DNA from: Pseudobutyrivibrio sp.
GTDB lineage: Bacteria; Bacillota; Clostridia; Lachnospirales; Lachnospiraceae
Assembly (NCBI GenBank): GCA_017557435.1
Contig: JAFYYR010000029.1
Span: forward strand, 186,001-250,000
Direction: 5' to 3'
DNA length: 64,000 bases
Below, one piece after another: positions 7,887 through 18,232 of this stretch. Both the position numbers and the translations under genes were made by a program. Within the stretch, counting starts at the first letter, position 1. Every line of letters starts with the position of its first letter. The notes beneath the pieces were generated by a model. The model worked only from the letters and a program-made list of their open reading frames with translations, ran no database searches and had not been told where the DNA came from.

Positions 7887-10800
7887 ATGGACCAAATGGG
7901 ATTCTTTGAAGTTTTCCCTAATATGAATACGGAGAGTGACTTAAGCACAGCTCTTAGTGATGCCACAATCACTAAGGTAAGTACAGGACGCTCAAAAGAC
8001 GATATTCGTATATACGTTACTTTCAATACATTGATTCCAAAGCGCAGAATCTGGCATTTGGAAAAGTCTATTAAAAAACAGTTTTTCCCAAACAACGGAG
8101 TTACAATTCGTATTTTCGAAGATTTTGACTTGTCTAGTCAGTACACTCCATCCAATTTATTAAGTTCATATAACGATAGTATTTTAGAGGAGCTAGAGGA
8201 GAAAAGTGCTCTTCTTTTTAACATATATAAAAAGGCTGATCTGGATTTTCCAGAGAATGGCCATTTGACTGTTACTATTGAGGATACTTTGATTGGCAAG
8301 GAGAAGGAGCAGGAGCTTCACGATATGCTTTATGCTATTTTAAATAGCCGTTGCCACCTTAATATGCCAATCGATTTTGAATATAAGGCACCTAAAAAGA
8401 GCAAGTACCTTGAGAATGCTCAGATGGAAATCGAAAACAGGATTGCAGCTATCAATGCTCGTACAGCAGGAGCAGGTCAGCAATCCGCCTCAGAAGAAAA
8501 GGAAGAAAAGCCAGCTAAATCAGAGGGCAAGAAATCCAATGAGGAGCCTAAATCAGAGGAGCCTGAGAAGAAATTCGTTAAGCCGCTTACTAAATCTGAT
8601 GACCCAGATATTATCATGGGTAATGAGATAGTTGAAAATGCAACTCCTATGGAGGAGATTACAGGTGAGTTACTTGGACCAATAGTTATTCGTGGTCAGC
8701 TTACAGCTCTTGAGTTTAGGGAGACTAAAAAAGGCGGCTATTTTGGTACTGGTTCCATGACTGATTTTACAGATTCTATTTCTGTTAAGTTTTGGTTTTC
8801 TGATTTGGAACAGGGCAAGGAATTCGAATCTAAATTTAAGGTAGGCGGATTCTATAAGGTATCAGGAAAGCTTGATGATGACCAGTTCTCTAAGGAGCTT
8901 ACTGTAGGTCGTATTAATGCAGTTCAAAAGATCAAGGATTTCAGAGTTGTAAGAACTGATACAGCTGTTGAGAAGCGTGTTGAGCTACATTGCCATACCA
9001 AGATGTCTGAGTTTGATGGTGTATCTGAGATTACATCTATTATTTCTCGTGCAAAGGATTGGGGCCACAAGGCCCTTGCCATTACAGACCACGGTGTTGT
9101 ACAGGCCTTTTGTGATGCAGACCATATGAAGGGCTTAGGAGACTTCAAGGTAATCTATGGTTGCGAGATTTATCTTGTAGATGATACTAAGCTTATTGTT
9201 ACCAATGACAAGGGGCAGAGCCTACAGGATGAGTACGTTGTTTTTGATATTGAGACAACTGGATTTAATCCTAGAAGCTGTAAGATTATCGAGATTGGTG
9301 CTGTAAAGATAGTAAATGGCGAGATAGTAGATAGATTTTCAGAGTTTGTTAATCCTCAGGTACCTATTCCTTATCGTATTACTGAGCTTACATCAATCAA
9401 GGACGAGATGGTTGAAAATGCTCCTACCATTGAGGAGATTTTACCTAGATTTATGGAATTCTGTAAGGGGACAGTGCTTGTTGCTCACAATGCTGGATTT
9501 GATACAGGATTCATTAAGTATAATTGCAAAAAGCTGGGCTTAGACTATGACTATACCCATGTTGATACAGTAGAGGTGGCAAGATATTTGCATCCTCACA
9601 TGGCTAGATTTAATCTTGATGCTGTATGTAAGGCTGAGAACCTTGTTAATGAGCATCATCACAGAGCTGTAGATGATGCAGAGGTTACTGCTAAAATCTG
9701 GAAGAAGTTCATAGAGAAGCTTGAAAATGAAAAGATTTACACGCTTACTGAGCTTAATGACCATAGTAAGCCTGGTCCAGAGCAGATTAAAAAGATGCGT
9801 GCTCACCATTGTATTGTTCTTGCTAAAAATGATTTGGGACGTATCAATTTATATAGACTTGTTTCTGAGTCTCACCTTAATTATTTCTCTAGATATCCTA
9901 GAGTGCCAAAGTCACTTCTTACAGAGTGTAGAGAGGGACTTATAATTGGTTCTGCCTGTGAGGCAGGTGAGTTATATGGAGCTATTGTTGACGGTCGAGA
10001 TGATTCTGAGATAGCCCGTATAGCAAATTACTATGATTATCTTGAGATTCAGCCTGTGGGTAATAATGAATTTATGATTCGCTCAGATAAGTATGAGGAC
10101 ATTAATTCAGTTAAGGATTTACAGGAGATTAATAAGCAAATTGTGGCTCTTGGTGAGGAGTTTAACAAGCCAGTTGTTGCTACTTGTGATGTGCATTTCC
10201 TTGACCCTGAGGACGAGATTTATCGTCGTATTATTATGGCCAACAAGGGCTTTGATGATGCAGACCAGCAGGCACCACTTTACTTACATTCTACTGATGA
10301 GATGCTTGAGGAATTTGCTTATCTTGGACTTGCCAAGTCTCATGAAGTAGTTATTGAAAATACTAATAAAATAGCAGACATGTGCGAGTACATTCACCCG
10401 GTTAGACCTGATAAGTGTCCTCCTGTTATTGAACACTCTGAGGAGGATTTGCGCCGTATATGCGAAACTAGAGCCCATGAAGTATATGGACCAGAGCTTC
10501 CTGAGATTGTTTCTGCGAGACTTGAGCGAGAGCTTAACTCAATCATTGGTAATGGATATTCCGTTATGTACATTATCGCTCAGAAGCTTGTTTGGAAATC
10601 AAATGAAGATGGATACCTTGTAGGTTCCCGTGGTTCCGTAGGTTCATCATTTGCCGCTACTATGGCTGGTATTACAGAGGTTAATCCGCTTCCTCCACAC
10701 TATAGATGTTCTAATTGCTTCTATGTGGATTTTGATGGACCAGAGGTTAAGGAGATTGTTAACCAGGGACTATCTGGTGTTGATATGCCTGATAAGATCT

Positions 10801-12329
10801 GTCCAAAATGCGGCAAGCCTCTTACCAAGGACGGATTTGATATTCCTTTCGAGACATTCCTTGGATTTAAGGGTGATAAGGAGCCTGATATCGATTTGAA
10901 CTTCTCAAATGAATATCAGTCAAAGGCTCATAAATATACAGAGGTTATCTTCGGTGAGGGCCAGACATTTAAGGCTGGTACAGTTTCTACTCTAGCGGAT
11001 AAGAACGCCGTAGGATACGTTCTCAAGTATTATGAAAAGCGTGATATGAGAAAGCGCCGTGCTGAAAATGAACGTATTGCAAAGGGAGTTGAAGGTGTTA
11101 AATCAACAACTGGTCAGCATCCTGGTGGTGTAGTAGTTCTTCCAAATGGTGAGGATATCTATTCATTTACACCAGTTCAGCATCCAGCTAACAAGGATAC
11201 AGATATTGTAACCACACACTTTGATTACCATAAAATCGATGCCAACCTTCTTAAGCTTGATATCTTAGGACACCTTGATCCTACTATGATTAAGCGACTT
11301 GAGGATTTGACTGGAATAGATGCAACTACCATTCCTTTCGATGACAAGGGAGTTATGTCATTATTTCAGAGCACTGAGGCTCTTGGTATTAAGCCAGAGG
11401 ATATTATGGGTACACCTCTTGGAACACTTGGTATACCAGAGTTTGGTACAGACTTTGCCATGCAGATGCTTGTTGAGGCCAAGCCTAAGTATTTTACCGA
11501 CTTGGTTCGTATTGCAGGTCTTGCCCATGGTACTGACGTATGGCTTGGTAATGCCCAGGACCTTATCTTAAGTGGTGTGGCTACTATCACAGAGGCTATT
11601 TGTACTCGAGATGATATTATGGTTTATCTGATTCACAAGGGTCTTGACCCAGCTGAGTCATTTACAATAATGGAGCGTGTACGAAAGGGTATTGTTGCTA
11701 AGGGTAAATGTGATGAATGGCCAGAGTACAAGCAGCACATGCAGGAGCACGGTGTACCTGATTGGTATATTGGTTCCTGTGAGAAAATTAAATACATGTT
11801 CCCTAAGGCCCATGCGGCTGCCTATGTTATGATGGCATGGCGAGTTGCTTATTGTAAGATTAATTATCCTTTGGCTTACTATGCAGCCTTTTTCTCAATC
11901 AGAGCAGGCGGTTTTGATTATGAGAAATGTTGTATGGGTAAGGCCAGATGTGAATCGGAGATTAAAAACTTAAAGGCTCAGTCAGATTTGTCTGCAACAG
12001 ACAAGGATGTGCTTATAGCACTTCGTCTTTGTCAGGAAATGTATGCCCGTGGATTTGAATTTTTACCTATGGACCTATACCAATCTGACTCAAGATACTT
12101 TAAAATAGTAGATGGAAAGATACTTCCTCCGTTCAACTCACTTCCAGGAATGGGTGATAAGGCTGCAGAGCAGTTACAGATTGCTGCATCTCAGGGTAAG
12201 TTCCTATCACTAGATGATATTAAGGACAGAGGAAAGGTTTCACAGACAATACTTGATACGATGGTTGAACTAGGTATTATTACTGATTTGCCTCAGTCTA
12301 ACCAGCTTTCAATCTTTGATTTTACTTAA
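7887..12329 (+). CDS. polC: DNA polymerase III alpha subunit, PolC type
   Basis: 1480 residues, the replicative polymerase of low-GC Gram-positives with built-in proofreading. Domains in order: the N-terminal domain; a charged linker (195-240); an OB fold (about 265-345); the PHP domain starting VELHCHTKMSEFDGV; and the DnaQ-like 3'-5' exonuclease inserted into PHP, beginning VVFDIETTGFNP at about residue 451 with a later HHRAVDDAE motif. The PHP remainder follows, then a zinc-binding segment (CSNC, CPKCGKP) and the polymerase core. In the core, EPDIDLNF near residue 1000 carries catalytic Asp residues, preceded by SRGSVGSS and followed by HPGGVVV. The start has GGAG eight bases upstream. It follows ispG, as in many Firmicutes. 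Confidence 0.98.
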   Translation: MDQMGFFEVFPNMNTESDLSTALSDATITKVSTGRSKDDIRIYVTFNTLIPKRRIWHLEKSIKKQFFPNNGVTIRIFEDFDLSSQYTPSNLLSSYNDSILEELEEKSALLFNIYKKADLDFPENGHLTVTIEDTLIGKEKEQELHDMLYAILNSRCHLNMPIDFEYKAPKKSKYLENAQMEIENRIAAINARTAGAGQQSASEEKEEKPAKSEGKKSNEEPKSEEPEKKFVKPLTKSDDPDIIMGNEIVENATPMEEITGELLGPIVIRGQLTALEFRETKKGGYFGTGSMTDFTDSISVKFWFSDLEQGKEFESKFKVGGFYKVSGKLDDDQFSKELTVGRINAVQKIKDFRVVRTDTAVEKRVELHCHTKMSEFDGVSEITSIISRAKDWGHKALAITDHGVVQAFCDADHMKGLGDFKVIYGCEIYLVDDTKLIVTNDKGQSLQDEYVVFDIETTGFNPRSCKIIEIGAVKIVNGEIVDRFSEFVNPQVPIPYRITELTSIKDEMVENAPTIEEILPRFMEFCKGTVLVAHNAGFDTGFIKYNCKKLGLDYDYTHVDTVEVARYLHPHMARFNLDAVCKAENLVNEHHHRAVDDAEVTAKIWKKFIEKLENEKIYTLTELNDHSKPGPEQIKKMRAHHCIVLAKNDLGRINLYRLVSESHLNYFSRYPRVPKSLLTECREGLIIGSACEAGELYGAIVDGRDDSEIARIANYYDYLEIQPVGNNEFMIRSDKYEDINSVKDLQEINKQIVALGEEFNKPVVATCDVHFLDPEDEIYRRIIMANKGFDDADQQAPLYLHSTDEMLEEFAYLGLAKSHEVVIENTNKIADMCEYIHPVRPDKCPPVIEHSEEDLRRICETRAHEVYGPELPEIVSARLERELNSIIGNGYSVMYIIAQKLVWKSNEDGYLVGSRGSVGSSFAATMAGITEVNPLPPHYRCSNCFYVDFDGPEVKEIVNQGLSGVDMPDKICPKCGKPLTKDGFDIPFETFLGFKGDKEPDIDLNFSNEYQSKAHKYTEVIFGEGQTFKAGTVSTLADKNAVGYVLKYYEKRDMRKRRAENERIAKGVEGVKSTTGQHPGGVVVLPNGEDIYSFTPVQHPANKDTDIVTTHFDYHKIDANLLKLDILGHLDPTMIKRLEDLTGIDATTIPFDDKGVMSLFQSTEALGIKPEDIMGTPLGTLGIPEFGTDFAMQMLVEAKPKYFTDLVRIAGLAHGTDVWLGNAQDLILSGVATITEAICTRDDIMVYLIHKGLDPAESFTIMERVRKGIVAKGKCDEWPEYKQHMQEHGVPDWYIGSCEKIKYMFPKAHAAAYVMMAWRVAYCKINYPLAYYAAFFSIRAGGFDYEKCCMGKARCESEIKNLKAQSDLSATDKDVLIALRLCQEMYARGFEFLPMDLYQSDSRYFKIVDGKILPPFNSLPGMGDKAAEQLQIAASQGKFLSLDDIKDRGKVSQTILDTMVELGIITDLPQSNQLSIFDFT

Positions 12330-12353
12330 TCTTTTCACGGGGAGGGCTTTTAA

Positions 12354-13367
12354 ATGAAGGTACTACGAAGGGTTATTGTAATTCTAGTTGTTTTAGGTAT
12401 TGCAGGTGGTTTAGGATATTACAAATACATTAACACCGTTACTCGGTATAATGAGCCAGGAACCAATGGTAACACCATCGGCAATCTCTATGGCAATGGT
12501 TTGTTCTGCGAATATGATGGAGTGGTTTATTTCGCCAATCCAAATGATGGCAGCAAGCTATATAAAATGAATCCAGACGAGAGTGATATTGATATTGTAA
12601 ACGGTGATTCAGTTTATTTTATAAATTCTGATGAGCACTATGTTTACTACAGCAGAAATAAAAGTAACTCAAGTTATGGTGGCTTTGATGTCAATGCCAA
12701 CAGTTTATGTCGCATGGCAAAGCGCAATGGTAAAATCCTTCTCTTAGATGTAGATGACTGTAATGCATGTGCATTGGCAGGCAATAGAATTGTCTACTTC
12801 CACTATGATGCTACGGAGGCTACCACACTTTATATAGTGGGTATCGATGGTGAGGACAAGCAGCAGCTTTCCACATCAGCCATAGATCCTAGATGTATGG
12901 TAGGAGAAAAGCTATATTATTCAGGTGTTAAAAATGATCACAATCTCCATGCCATGAATCTGGACACTAAGGATTCTTCATTTGTTTCAGATAAGAATCT
13001 TTGGATGCCAATTATTCTAGGGGATACACTTTACTACATGAACCTAGATGACAAGGAAAGAGTATATTCAGCACCACTTTCTGGTGGCGATGGCACCATG
13101 GTTACCCAATATGGCACATCTGGATACAATATATCTGGTAATTATCTTTACTATCAATCTATTAAGGGTAATCCTGATGGATTATATAGAGTGGATTTGA
13201 CATCAGGTGCTGAAGTGCTTATAAAAGAGGGAGAGTTTAACAACATTAACATAACTAGCGAATATGTATATTTCGCTGACTTTTTTTCAGGTAAAACATA
13301 CCATGTAAAAAATGGAGGAACAGAAGTAGGATTATTTGATCCACCGATTATTGAAATTGAAGAATAG
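12354..13367 (+). CDS. Membrane-anchored DUF5050-type beta-propeller-like protein
   Basis: 337 residues. Residues 5-25 form one N-terminal membrane segment with a short basic cytoplasmic start, so the rest should be extracytoplasmic. The body consists of repeats with recurring YF and YY plus DG or NG turns (VYFANPNDGSKLYKM, DSVYFINSDEHYVYYSR, RIVYFHYDATEATTLY, GNYLYYQSIKGNPDGLYRV), as in DUF5050/TolB-like propellers. Catalytic residues are not recognisable. It lies between polC and pheA, 24 bases after polC, behind a GGGGAGG ribosome site. Ligand and function are unknown. Confidence 0.75.
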   Translation: MKVLRRVIVILVVLGIAGGLGYYKYINTVTRYNEPGTNGNTIGNLYGNGLFCEYDGVVYFANPNDGSKLYKMNPDESDIDIVNGDSVYFINSDEHYVYYSRNKSNSSYGGFDVNANSLCRMAKRNGKILLLDVDDCNACALAGNRIVYFHYDATEATTLYIVGIDGEDKQQLSTSAIDPRCMVGEKLYYSGVKNDHNLHAMNLDTKDSSFVSDKNLWMPIILGDTLYYMNLDDKERVYSAPLSGGDGTMVTQYGTSGYNISGNYLYYQSIKGNPDGLYRVDLTSGAEVLIKEGEFNNINITSEYVYFADFFSGKTYHVKNGGTEVGLFDPPIIEIEE

Positions 13368-13374
13368 GAGCAAC

Positions 13375-14511
13375 ATGAGAGACTTAGCGGACATTAGAGA
13401 AGAAATTGATTCAGTAGACAAAGGCATTTTAGAATTATTTTTAAAGCGTATGGAGCTGGCATGCCAGGTTGCTGAATACAAGATTTCTACAGGCAAAAAG
13501 GTTTATGACAAACAGCGTGAGGAGGAAAAACTGGATAAATTATCATCATTTGTTTCAGATGATTTTTATGTTCAGGCAGTTCGCGAGTTATATACTCAGA
13601 TAATGTCTATTAGCCGTAAAAAGCAGTTTGCTATTTTAAGGGACAATGGATTTAGTTTCGATTCTGGTTTTAAGAGAGTTGATGATTTTGATTTTTCAGA
13701 TGCTGTAGTTTGTTTCCAGGGTGTTGAGGGAGCATATTCCCAGATTGCCATGGATGAGTTCTTCAAGGGACAGATGAAATCCAGCTTTCATGTGGATGCC
13801 TGGCGGGATGCTATGGAGGCTATTGTTAATGGCCAGGCTGACTATGCAGTACTTCCTATCGAGAATAGTCTTGCAGGTTCCATTGAGGAGAATTTTGATT
13901 TACTTTCAGAATACAATGTTGCTATTGTTGGTGAGCAGATTCTAAAGGTTGAGCATGCACTCCTTGGTCTTAAGGGTGCTAAAATAGAAGATATCAAAAC
14001 AGTCTATTCCCATGCTAAGGCTATTGCTCAGTGCGATGAGTATATTAGAACTCAGCACATGGATTGGGATGTTAAGAATCTTCATAACACTGCTGCAAGT
14101 GCTCAGAAGATTCGTGACGACCAGGATATTACACAGGCTGCAATTGGAAGCATTTTAAATTGCAAGCTTTATGACTTGGAAGTTCTTGAGGAGAGCATCC
14201 AGGATAACAAAGATAACGAGACAAGATTTGTCATCGTTTCAAAGGATAAAAAATATAAGGCAACTGCATCTCATATTAGTCTTTGTTTTGAGATTCCTCA
14301 TGAGCCAGGTAGCTTATATAGAGTTTTATCGAATCTCATGTTCAATGGTATCAATATGAATCGAATTGAATCTAGACCAATAAAGGGTGTTAATTGGCAG
14401 TATAGATTCTTTATAGATATTGACGGCAATCTCAATGATGAGGCCGTTTTAAATGTCCTTACAGGACTGAAAGAGGAGTGTGTTAGTCTTAGGGTTTTGG
14501 GTAATTATTAA
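13375..14511 (+). CDS. pheA: Bifunctional chorismate mutase / prephenate dehydratase
   Basis: 378 residues from the chosen start. It converts chorismate via prephenate to phenylpyruvate for phenylalanine synthesis. Residues 1-85 are an AroQ-type chorismate mutase (IREEIDSVDKGILELFLKRM). Residues 105-280 are the dehydratase (FQGVEGAYSQIA, VLPIENSLAGSI, NETRFVIVS). Residues 290-375 are an ACT domain with ESRP, the phenylalanine feedback site. The ATG at 13375 with TAGGAG five bases upstream is preferred over an in-frame start at 13336, which would overlap the previous gene. Other aromatic genes (tyrA, aroA) are about 40 kb away on the opposite strand. Confidence 0.95.
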   Translation: MRDLADIREEIDSVDKGILELFLKRMELACQVAEYKISTGKKVYDKQREEEKLDKLSSFVSDDFYVQAVRELYTQIMSISRKKQFAILRDNGFSFDSGFKRVDDFDFSDAVVCFQGVEGAYSQIAMDEFFKGQMKSSFHVDAWRDAMEAIVNGQADYAVLPIENSLAGSIEENFDLLSEYNVAIVGEQILKVEHALLGLKGAKIEDIKTVYSHAKAIAQCDEYIRTQHMDWDVKNLHNTAASAQKIRDDQDITQAAIGSILNCKLYDLEVLEESIQDNKDNETRFVIVSKDKKYKATASHISLCFEIPHEPGSLYRVLSNLMFNGINMNRIESRPIKGVNWQYRFFIDIDGNLNDEAVLNVLTGLKEECVSLRVLGNY

Positions 14512-14534
14512 TAATAAATATTGTGGGGGTTTAA

Positions 14535-16052
14535 ATGAAATTATTTGCTAGCATTTATATTGGGACTTATGAGACCACTTTAAAGGTTTTTGAGGTGGTA
14601 AAGCAAAAGGGTGCAAGGACAATAGACGTCCAGAAGATACAGTCAGACATTATCAAGGATATTCTTAGCAAAGGGATGATTCTGCCTGAGACAGTTGACA
14701 AACTATGCCGTATTTTAAATGACATGAAGCGTACCATCGAGGGCTATAAGGTTGATGCATTCTCAGTAGTAGCAGGTCCTAATATTCGCCAGGCATCTAA
14801 TGATTTAGTTGTTCTTGAGCAGATTAAAATGCGTACAGGTTTTGCCCCTATAGTTCTGTCCAATTCTGAGCAGAGATTTTTGGGCTATCAGGCTGTGGCT
14901 TCCACAGAAAATTTTGATGAAATGATTAATGACTCCGCCGTTCTTGTAGATGTAGGTGGAGTTTCTTTGCAAATTACTCTATTTTCAAAGGGTAAGATTA
15001 TCACTACCCAGCATCTTTCCTTGGGTACAGTTTCAATTAATGAGAATTTAAGAAAGCTTGGTTCTACTACAGGTAATTCCCTGGAGCAGACTTATGAAAT
15101 GATGTACAAGGAGCTTGATGTTTTTAAGACAATGTTCTTAAGAGATATTGAGCCAAAATACATGATTTTATATGGTGTTCAGGTTAATAGTATCACTGAA
15201 ATGATATCAAGCATATCTTCTAGAGGAATTAAGACAGGAGATTATCTTGAGTGCCTTAGCAAGATAAATAGGCAATACATCAAGAGACATGAAGACAGCA
15301 ATGATATTTACCTTGATAACGAAAATGTTATTGAGCCAGTTGTAATGCTTTATAAGGCACTTGCCGTGACTCTTAATCCTCAGATGATATTTACTCCTGG
15401 TGTATCTGTGGGTGAGGGTATGATGTACAATCACAGCTACCAGAAGAAATGGCTTGTTTCAAAGCATGATTTTGACAATGACATTATTACAGCTGCATGG
15501 TCAATTGCTAAGCGCTATGGCAGTTATCAGCCTCATCTTAAGGCTCTTTATCGACTATCTGGAGAGATATTTGATGCCATGAAAAAATACCATGGTCTCT
15601 CTAAGCGCCATAGAGTTTTGATGGAATGCATAGCTATTTTGCACGATTGTGGCAAGTATATTAGTTTGGCGGCGGCTTCTAGCTGTTCATATACAATTAT
15701 TATGACCTCTGAGATATTGGGGCTTAGCCATAAGGAGCGAGAGCTTGTTGCAACTACAGTAGAGTTTAATCGCAAACCTGTGGATCCTTATGATAATTTG
15801 TCAGATAGATTTACCCAGGAAGAGTATTTGACCATTTTAAAGCTTCTTGCAATTTTAAAAGTTGCCAATGCTCTTGATAGGTCACATAAGCAAAAGATTA
15901 AAAATGTATCTATGAAAGTAAAGGACAATGAGCTTGTGATAAATATTGAGGCCAATAGTTCTCTTGCCTTAGAGAAGGGACTTTTTAATAAAAACGCAAG
16001 TTATTTCCAGGAGATTTTTGGTATAAAGCCAGTGCTTAGAGAAAAGCAATAA
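14535..16052 (+). CDS. Ppx/GppA-like phosphatase with HD domain, altered active-site motifs
   Basis: 505 residues. The N-terminal part (1-300) has the ASKHA fold of exopolyphosphatase/pppGpp phosphatases and the C-terminal part (310-500) an HD-type helical domain with HDCGKY near residue 370. This matches long Ppx proteins. Two motifs depart from the family. The first phosphate loop, normally with Asp (as in AAIDIGSNS), reads ASIYIGTYE with Tyr8 in the Asp position. The second, normally GGGSTE, reads VDVGGVSLQ. The SEQRFLGYQ segment still matches the catalytic-Glu region. It sits directly before ppk1, which supports a polyphosphate role. It may be a slow enzyme or a nucleotide/polyphosphate sensor rather than a standard hydrolase. 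Confidence 0.8.
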   Translation: MKLFASIYIGTYETTLKVFEVVKQKGARTIDVQKIQSDIIKDILSKGMILPETVDKLCRILNDMKRTIEGYKVDAFSVVAGPNIRQASNDLVVLEQIKMRTGFAPIVLSNSEQRFLGYQAVASTENFDEMINDSAVLVDVGGVSLQITLFSKGKIITTQHLSLGTVSINENLRKLGSTTGNSLEQTYEMMYKELDVFKTMFLRDIEPKYMILYGVQVNSITEMISSISSRGIKTGDYLECLSKINRQYIKRHEDSNDIYLDNENVIEPVVMLYKALAVTLNPQMIFTPGVSVGEGMMYNHSYQKKWLVSKHDFDNDIITAAWSIAKRYGSYQPHLKALYRLSGEIFDAMKKYHGLSKRHRVLMECIAILHDCGKYISLAAASSCSYTIIMTSEILGLSHKERELVATTVEFNRKPVDPYDNLSDRFTQEEYLTILKLLAILKVANALDRSHKQKIKNVSMKVKDNELVINIEANSSLALEKGLFNKNASYFQEIFGIKPVLREKQ

Positions 16053-16066
16053 TTAAGGTGGGTATT

Positions 16067-18232
16067 ATGAAGACTAAGGTTAATATTTCAGACTTTAAAA
16101 ATTTTGATAATAGGGAATTAAGCTGGTTGAAATTTGAACAGCGCGTTTTAAATGAAGCTACTAATAAGGAGCTTCCGATATTAGAGCGCCTGAAATTTGT
16201 CTCTATCACATCCTCTAATTTGGATGAGTTTTTTATGGTTAGAGTTGCATCTCTTAAGGATATGGAGCATGCAGGCTACACTAAGCCAGATATTGCTGGT
16301 ATGACACCTACTGAGCAGCTTATTTTAATAAATGAAAAGACAAGAGAGCTTGTAGATTTTCAGTACAGTACTTTTAGTCGCAGCCTTATGCCGATTTTAA
16401 AGGAAAAGGGAATCCTTATATATGACAAATATGAGGATTTAAATGCTGAGCAGCTAAAATACATTGATTCATTTTTTATGAGCCAGGTATATCCAGTTCT
16501 CACACCTATGGCATTTGATGCATCTAGACCATTTCCTCTTATTAGGAATAAGTCTTTGAATATTGCAGCCTTGATAGAAAAGAAAAAGGATGCGCTTGTG
16601 GCAGGCTCTAATAATGATGATGTTGAGTTTGCAACTGTTCAGGTGCCTTCTGTACTTCCTAGATTTGTATCACTGCCTTCAGATGAGGGTAAGCATGATT
16701 GCTTTATTCTTTTGGAGCAGATTATTGAGCGCAACATGGATAAGCTGTTTTTGAACTACAATGTGGTTGCAGCTTCTCCATATCGTATTATGCGTAACGC
16801 TGACTTTTCAATTGATGAAGAGGGAGCTGAGGACTTGCTTCTTGAGATTGAAAAGCAGATTAAATCTCGCCAGTGGGGTGAGGTTATCCGTCTTGAGGTG
16901 GAGTCAACAATTAATAAAAAACTTCTTGCTATATTAAAAAAGAACCTAGGTGTCAACGAAATTGATATCTACAAGATAAAGGGACCTATTGATTTGACAT
17001 TCCTTATGAAGCTTTATGGAATCGAGGGGCATAATGAGCTGCGCTCACCAAGCTTTAAACCTCAGGACAATCCTAGACTTAAGCCGGGAGAAAAGATATT
17101 TGATGAAATTAAAAAGGGAGATATTTTACTTCATCACCCTTATGAGACCTTTGATCCTGTAGTTGATTTTATAGCTCAGGCCGCCTTTGATCCACAGGTT
17201 CTTGCTATCAAGCAGACACTTTATCGTGTCAGCGGTAATTCACCTATTATAGCAAGCCTTGCCCATGCTGCTGAAAATGGCAAACAGGTAACGGTTCTTG
17301 TTGAGCTTAAGGCTAGATTCGATGAGGAAAACAATATTATCTGGGCTAAGAAGCTTGAGAAGGCTGGTTGCCATGTAATCTATGGATTAGTTGGTCTTAA
17401 GACACATTGTAAGATAGCTCTTGTTGTGCGTAGAGAAGAGGATGGTATCAGAAGATATGTACATCTTGGTACTGGTAATTACAATGACTCTACTGCAAAG
17501 CTTTATACTGACTGTGGAATGCTTACCTGTCAGGATTCCTATGGTGAGGATGCTACAGCTGTGTTTAACATGCTTTCTGGTTACTCTGAGCCTGCAGCAT
17601 GGAATAAGCTAGTTGTGGCACCACTTTGGCTTAGAGATACATTTATTGCATTAATTAATAGGGAAATAGCTCATGCTAAGGATGGCAAGGAAGCGGCCAT
17701 TATAGCTAAAATGAATTCTCTATGTGACAAAGAGATAATAGAAAAGCTTTACGAGGCGAGCAATGCAGGAGTTAAAATAGAACTTATTGTAAGAGGTATA
17801 TGTTGCCTTAAGACAGGTATCCCTGGAGTTAGTGAGAATATTAAGGTCACATCTATTGTGGGAGCGTATCTTGAGCATGCTCGTATTTTCTATTTCTACA
17901 ACAATGGAGCTGAAAATATATATATGGGTTCTGCAGATTGGATGCCTCGTAATCTTGATAGAAGAGTGGAGATTATTTTCCCTGTAGAGGACGAAGTTTT
18001 AAAGTCAAAAGTAAAACACATTTTAGATGTGCAGCTTGCTGATACACTTAAGGCTTACGAGATGACAGAAGAGGCAAATTATGTTAAAGTAAAACCTCAA
18101 AGAGGAAAGAAGCCTGTGGGAGCACAGGATACATTTTGTAAAGAGGCTAAAAAGAGTAACGAGCAGGAGATAAATTTCTACCAGAGTAGGACATTTATTC
18201 CTAGACTTGCCAATGAGGTTTTCGATGAATAA
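16067..18232 (+). CDS. ppk1: Polyphosphate kinase 1
   Basis: 721 residues. PPK1 reversibly polymerises the gamma phosphate of ATP into polyphosphate. The N-terminal domain begins NRELSWLKFEQRVL. HPYETFDPVVDFI starts the catalytic part. The phospho-accepting His is expected in LKTHCKIALVVRRE (about residue 447), followed by HLGTGNYND. The second conserved His is in LEHARIFYF (about 604), followed by SADWMPRNLDRR. I chose the ATG at 16067, five bases from AAGGTGG, over the in-frame GTG at 16058. It follows the Ppx-like gene closely and overlaps the next gene by eight bases, indicating an operon. Confidence 0.96.
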   Translation: MKTKVNISDFKNFDNRELSWLKFEQRVLNEATNKELPILERLKFVSITSSNLDEFFMVRVASLKDMEHAGYTKPDIAGMTPTEQLILINEKTRELVDFQYSTFSRSLMPILKEKGILIYDKYEDLNAEQLKYIDSFFMSQVYPVLTPMAFDASRPFPLIRNKSLNIAALIEKKKDALVAGSNNDDVEFATVQVPSVLPRFVSLPSDEGKHDCFILLEQIIERNMDKLFLNYNVVAASPYRIMRNADFSIDEEGAEDLLLEIEKQIKSRQWGEVIRLEVESTINKKLLAILKKNLGVNEIDIYKIKGPIDLTFLMKLYGIEGHNELRSPSFKPQDNPRLKPGEKIFDEIKKGDILLHHPYETFDPVVDFIAQAAFDPQVLAIKQTLYRVSGNSPIIASLAHAAENGKQVTVLVELKARFDEENNIIWAKKLEKAGCHVIYGLVGLKTHCKIALVVRREEDGIRRYVHLGTGNYNDSTAKLYTDCGMLTCQDSYGEDATAVFNMLSGYSEPAAWNKLVVAPLWLRDTFIALINREIAHAKDGKEAAIIAKMNSLCDKEIIEKLYEASNAGVKIELIVRGICCLKTGIPGVSENIKVTSIVGAYLEHARIFYFYNNGAENIYMGSADWMPRNLDRRVEIIFPVEDEVLKSKVKHILDVQLADTLKAYEMTEEANYVKVKPQRGKKPVGAQDTFCKEAKKSNEQEINFYQSRTFIPRLANEVFDE

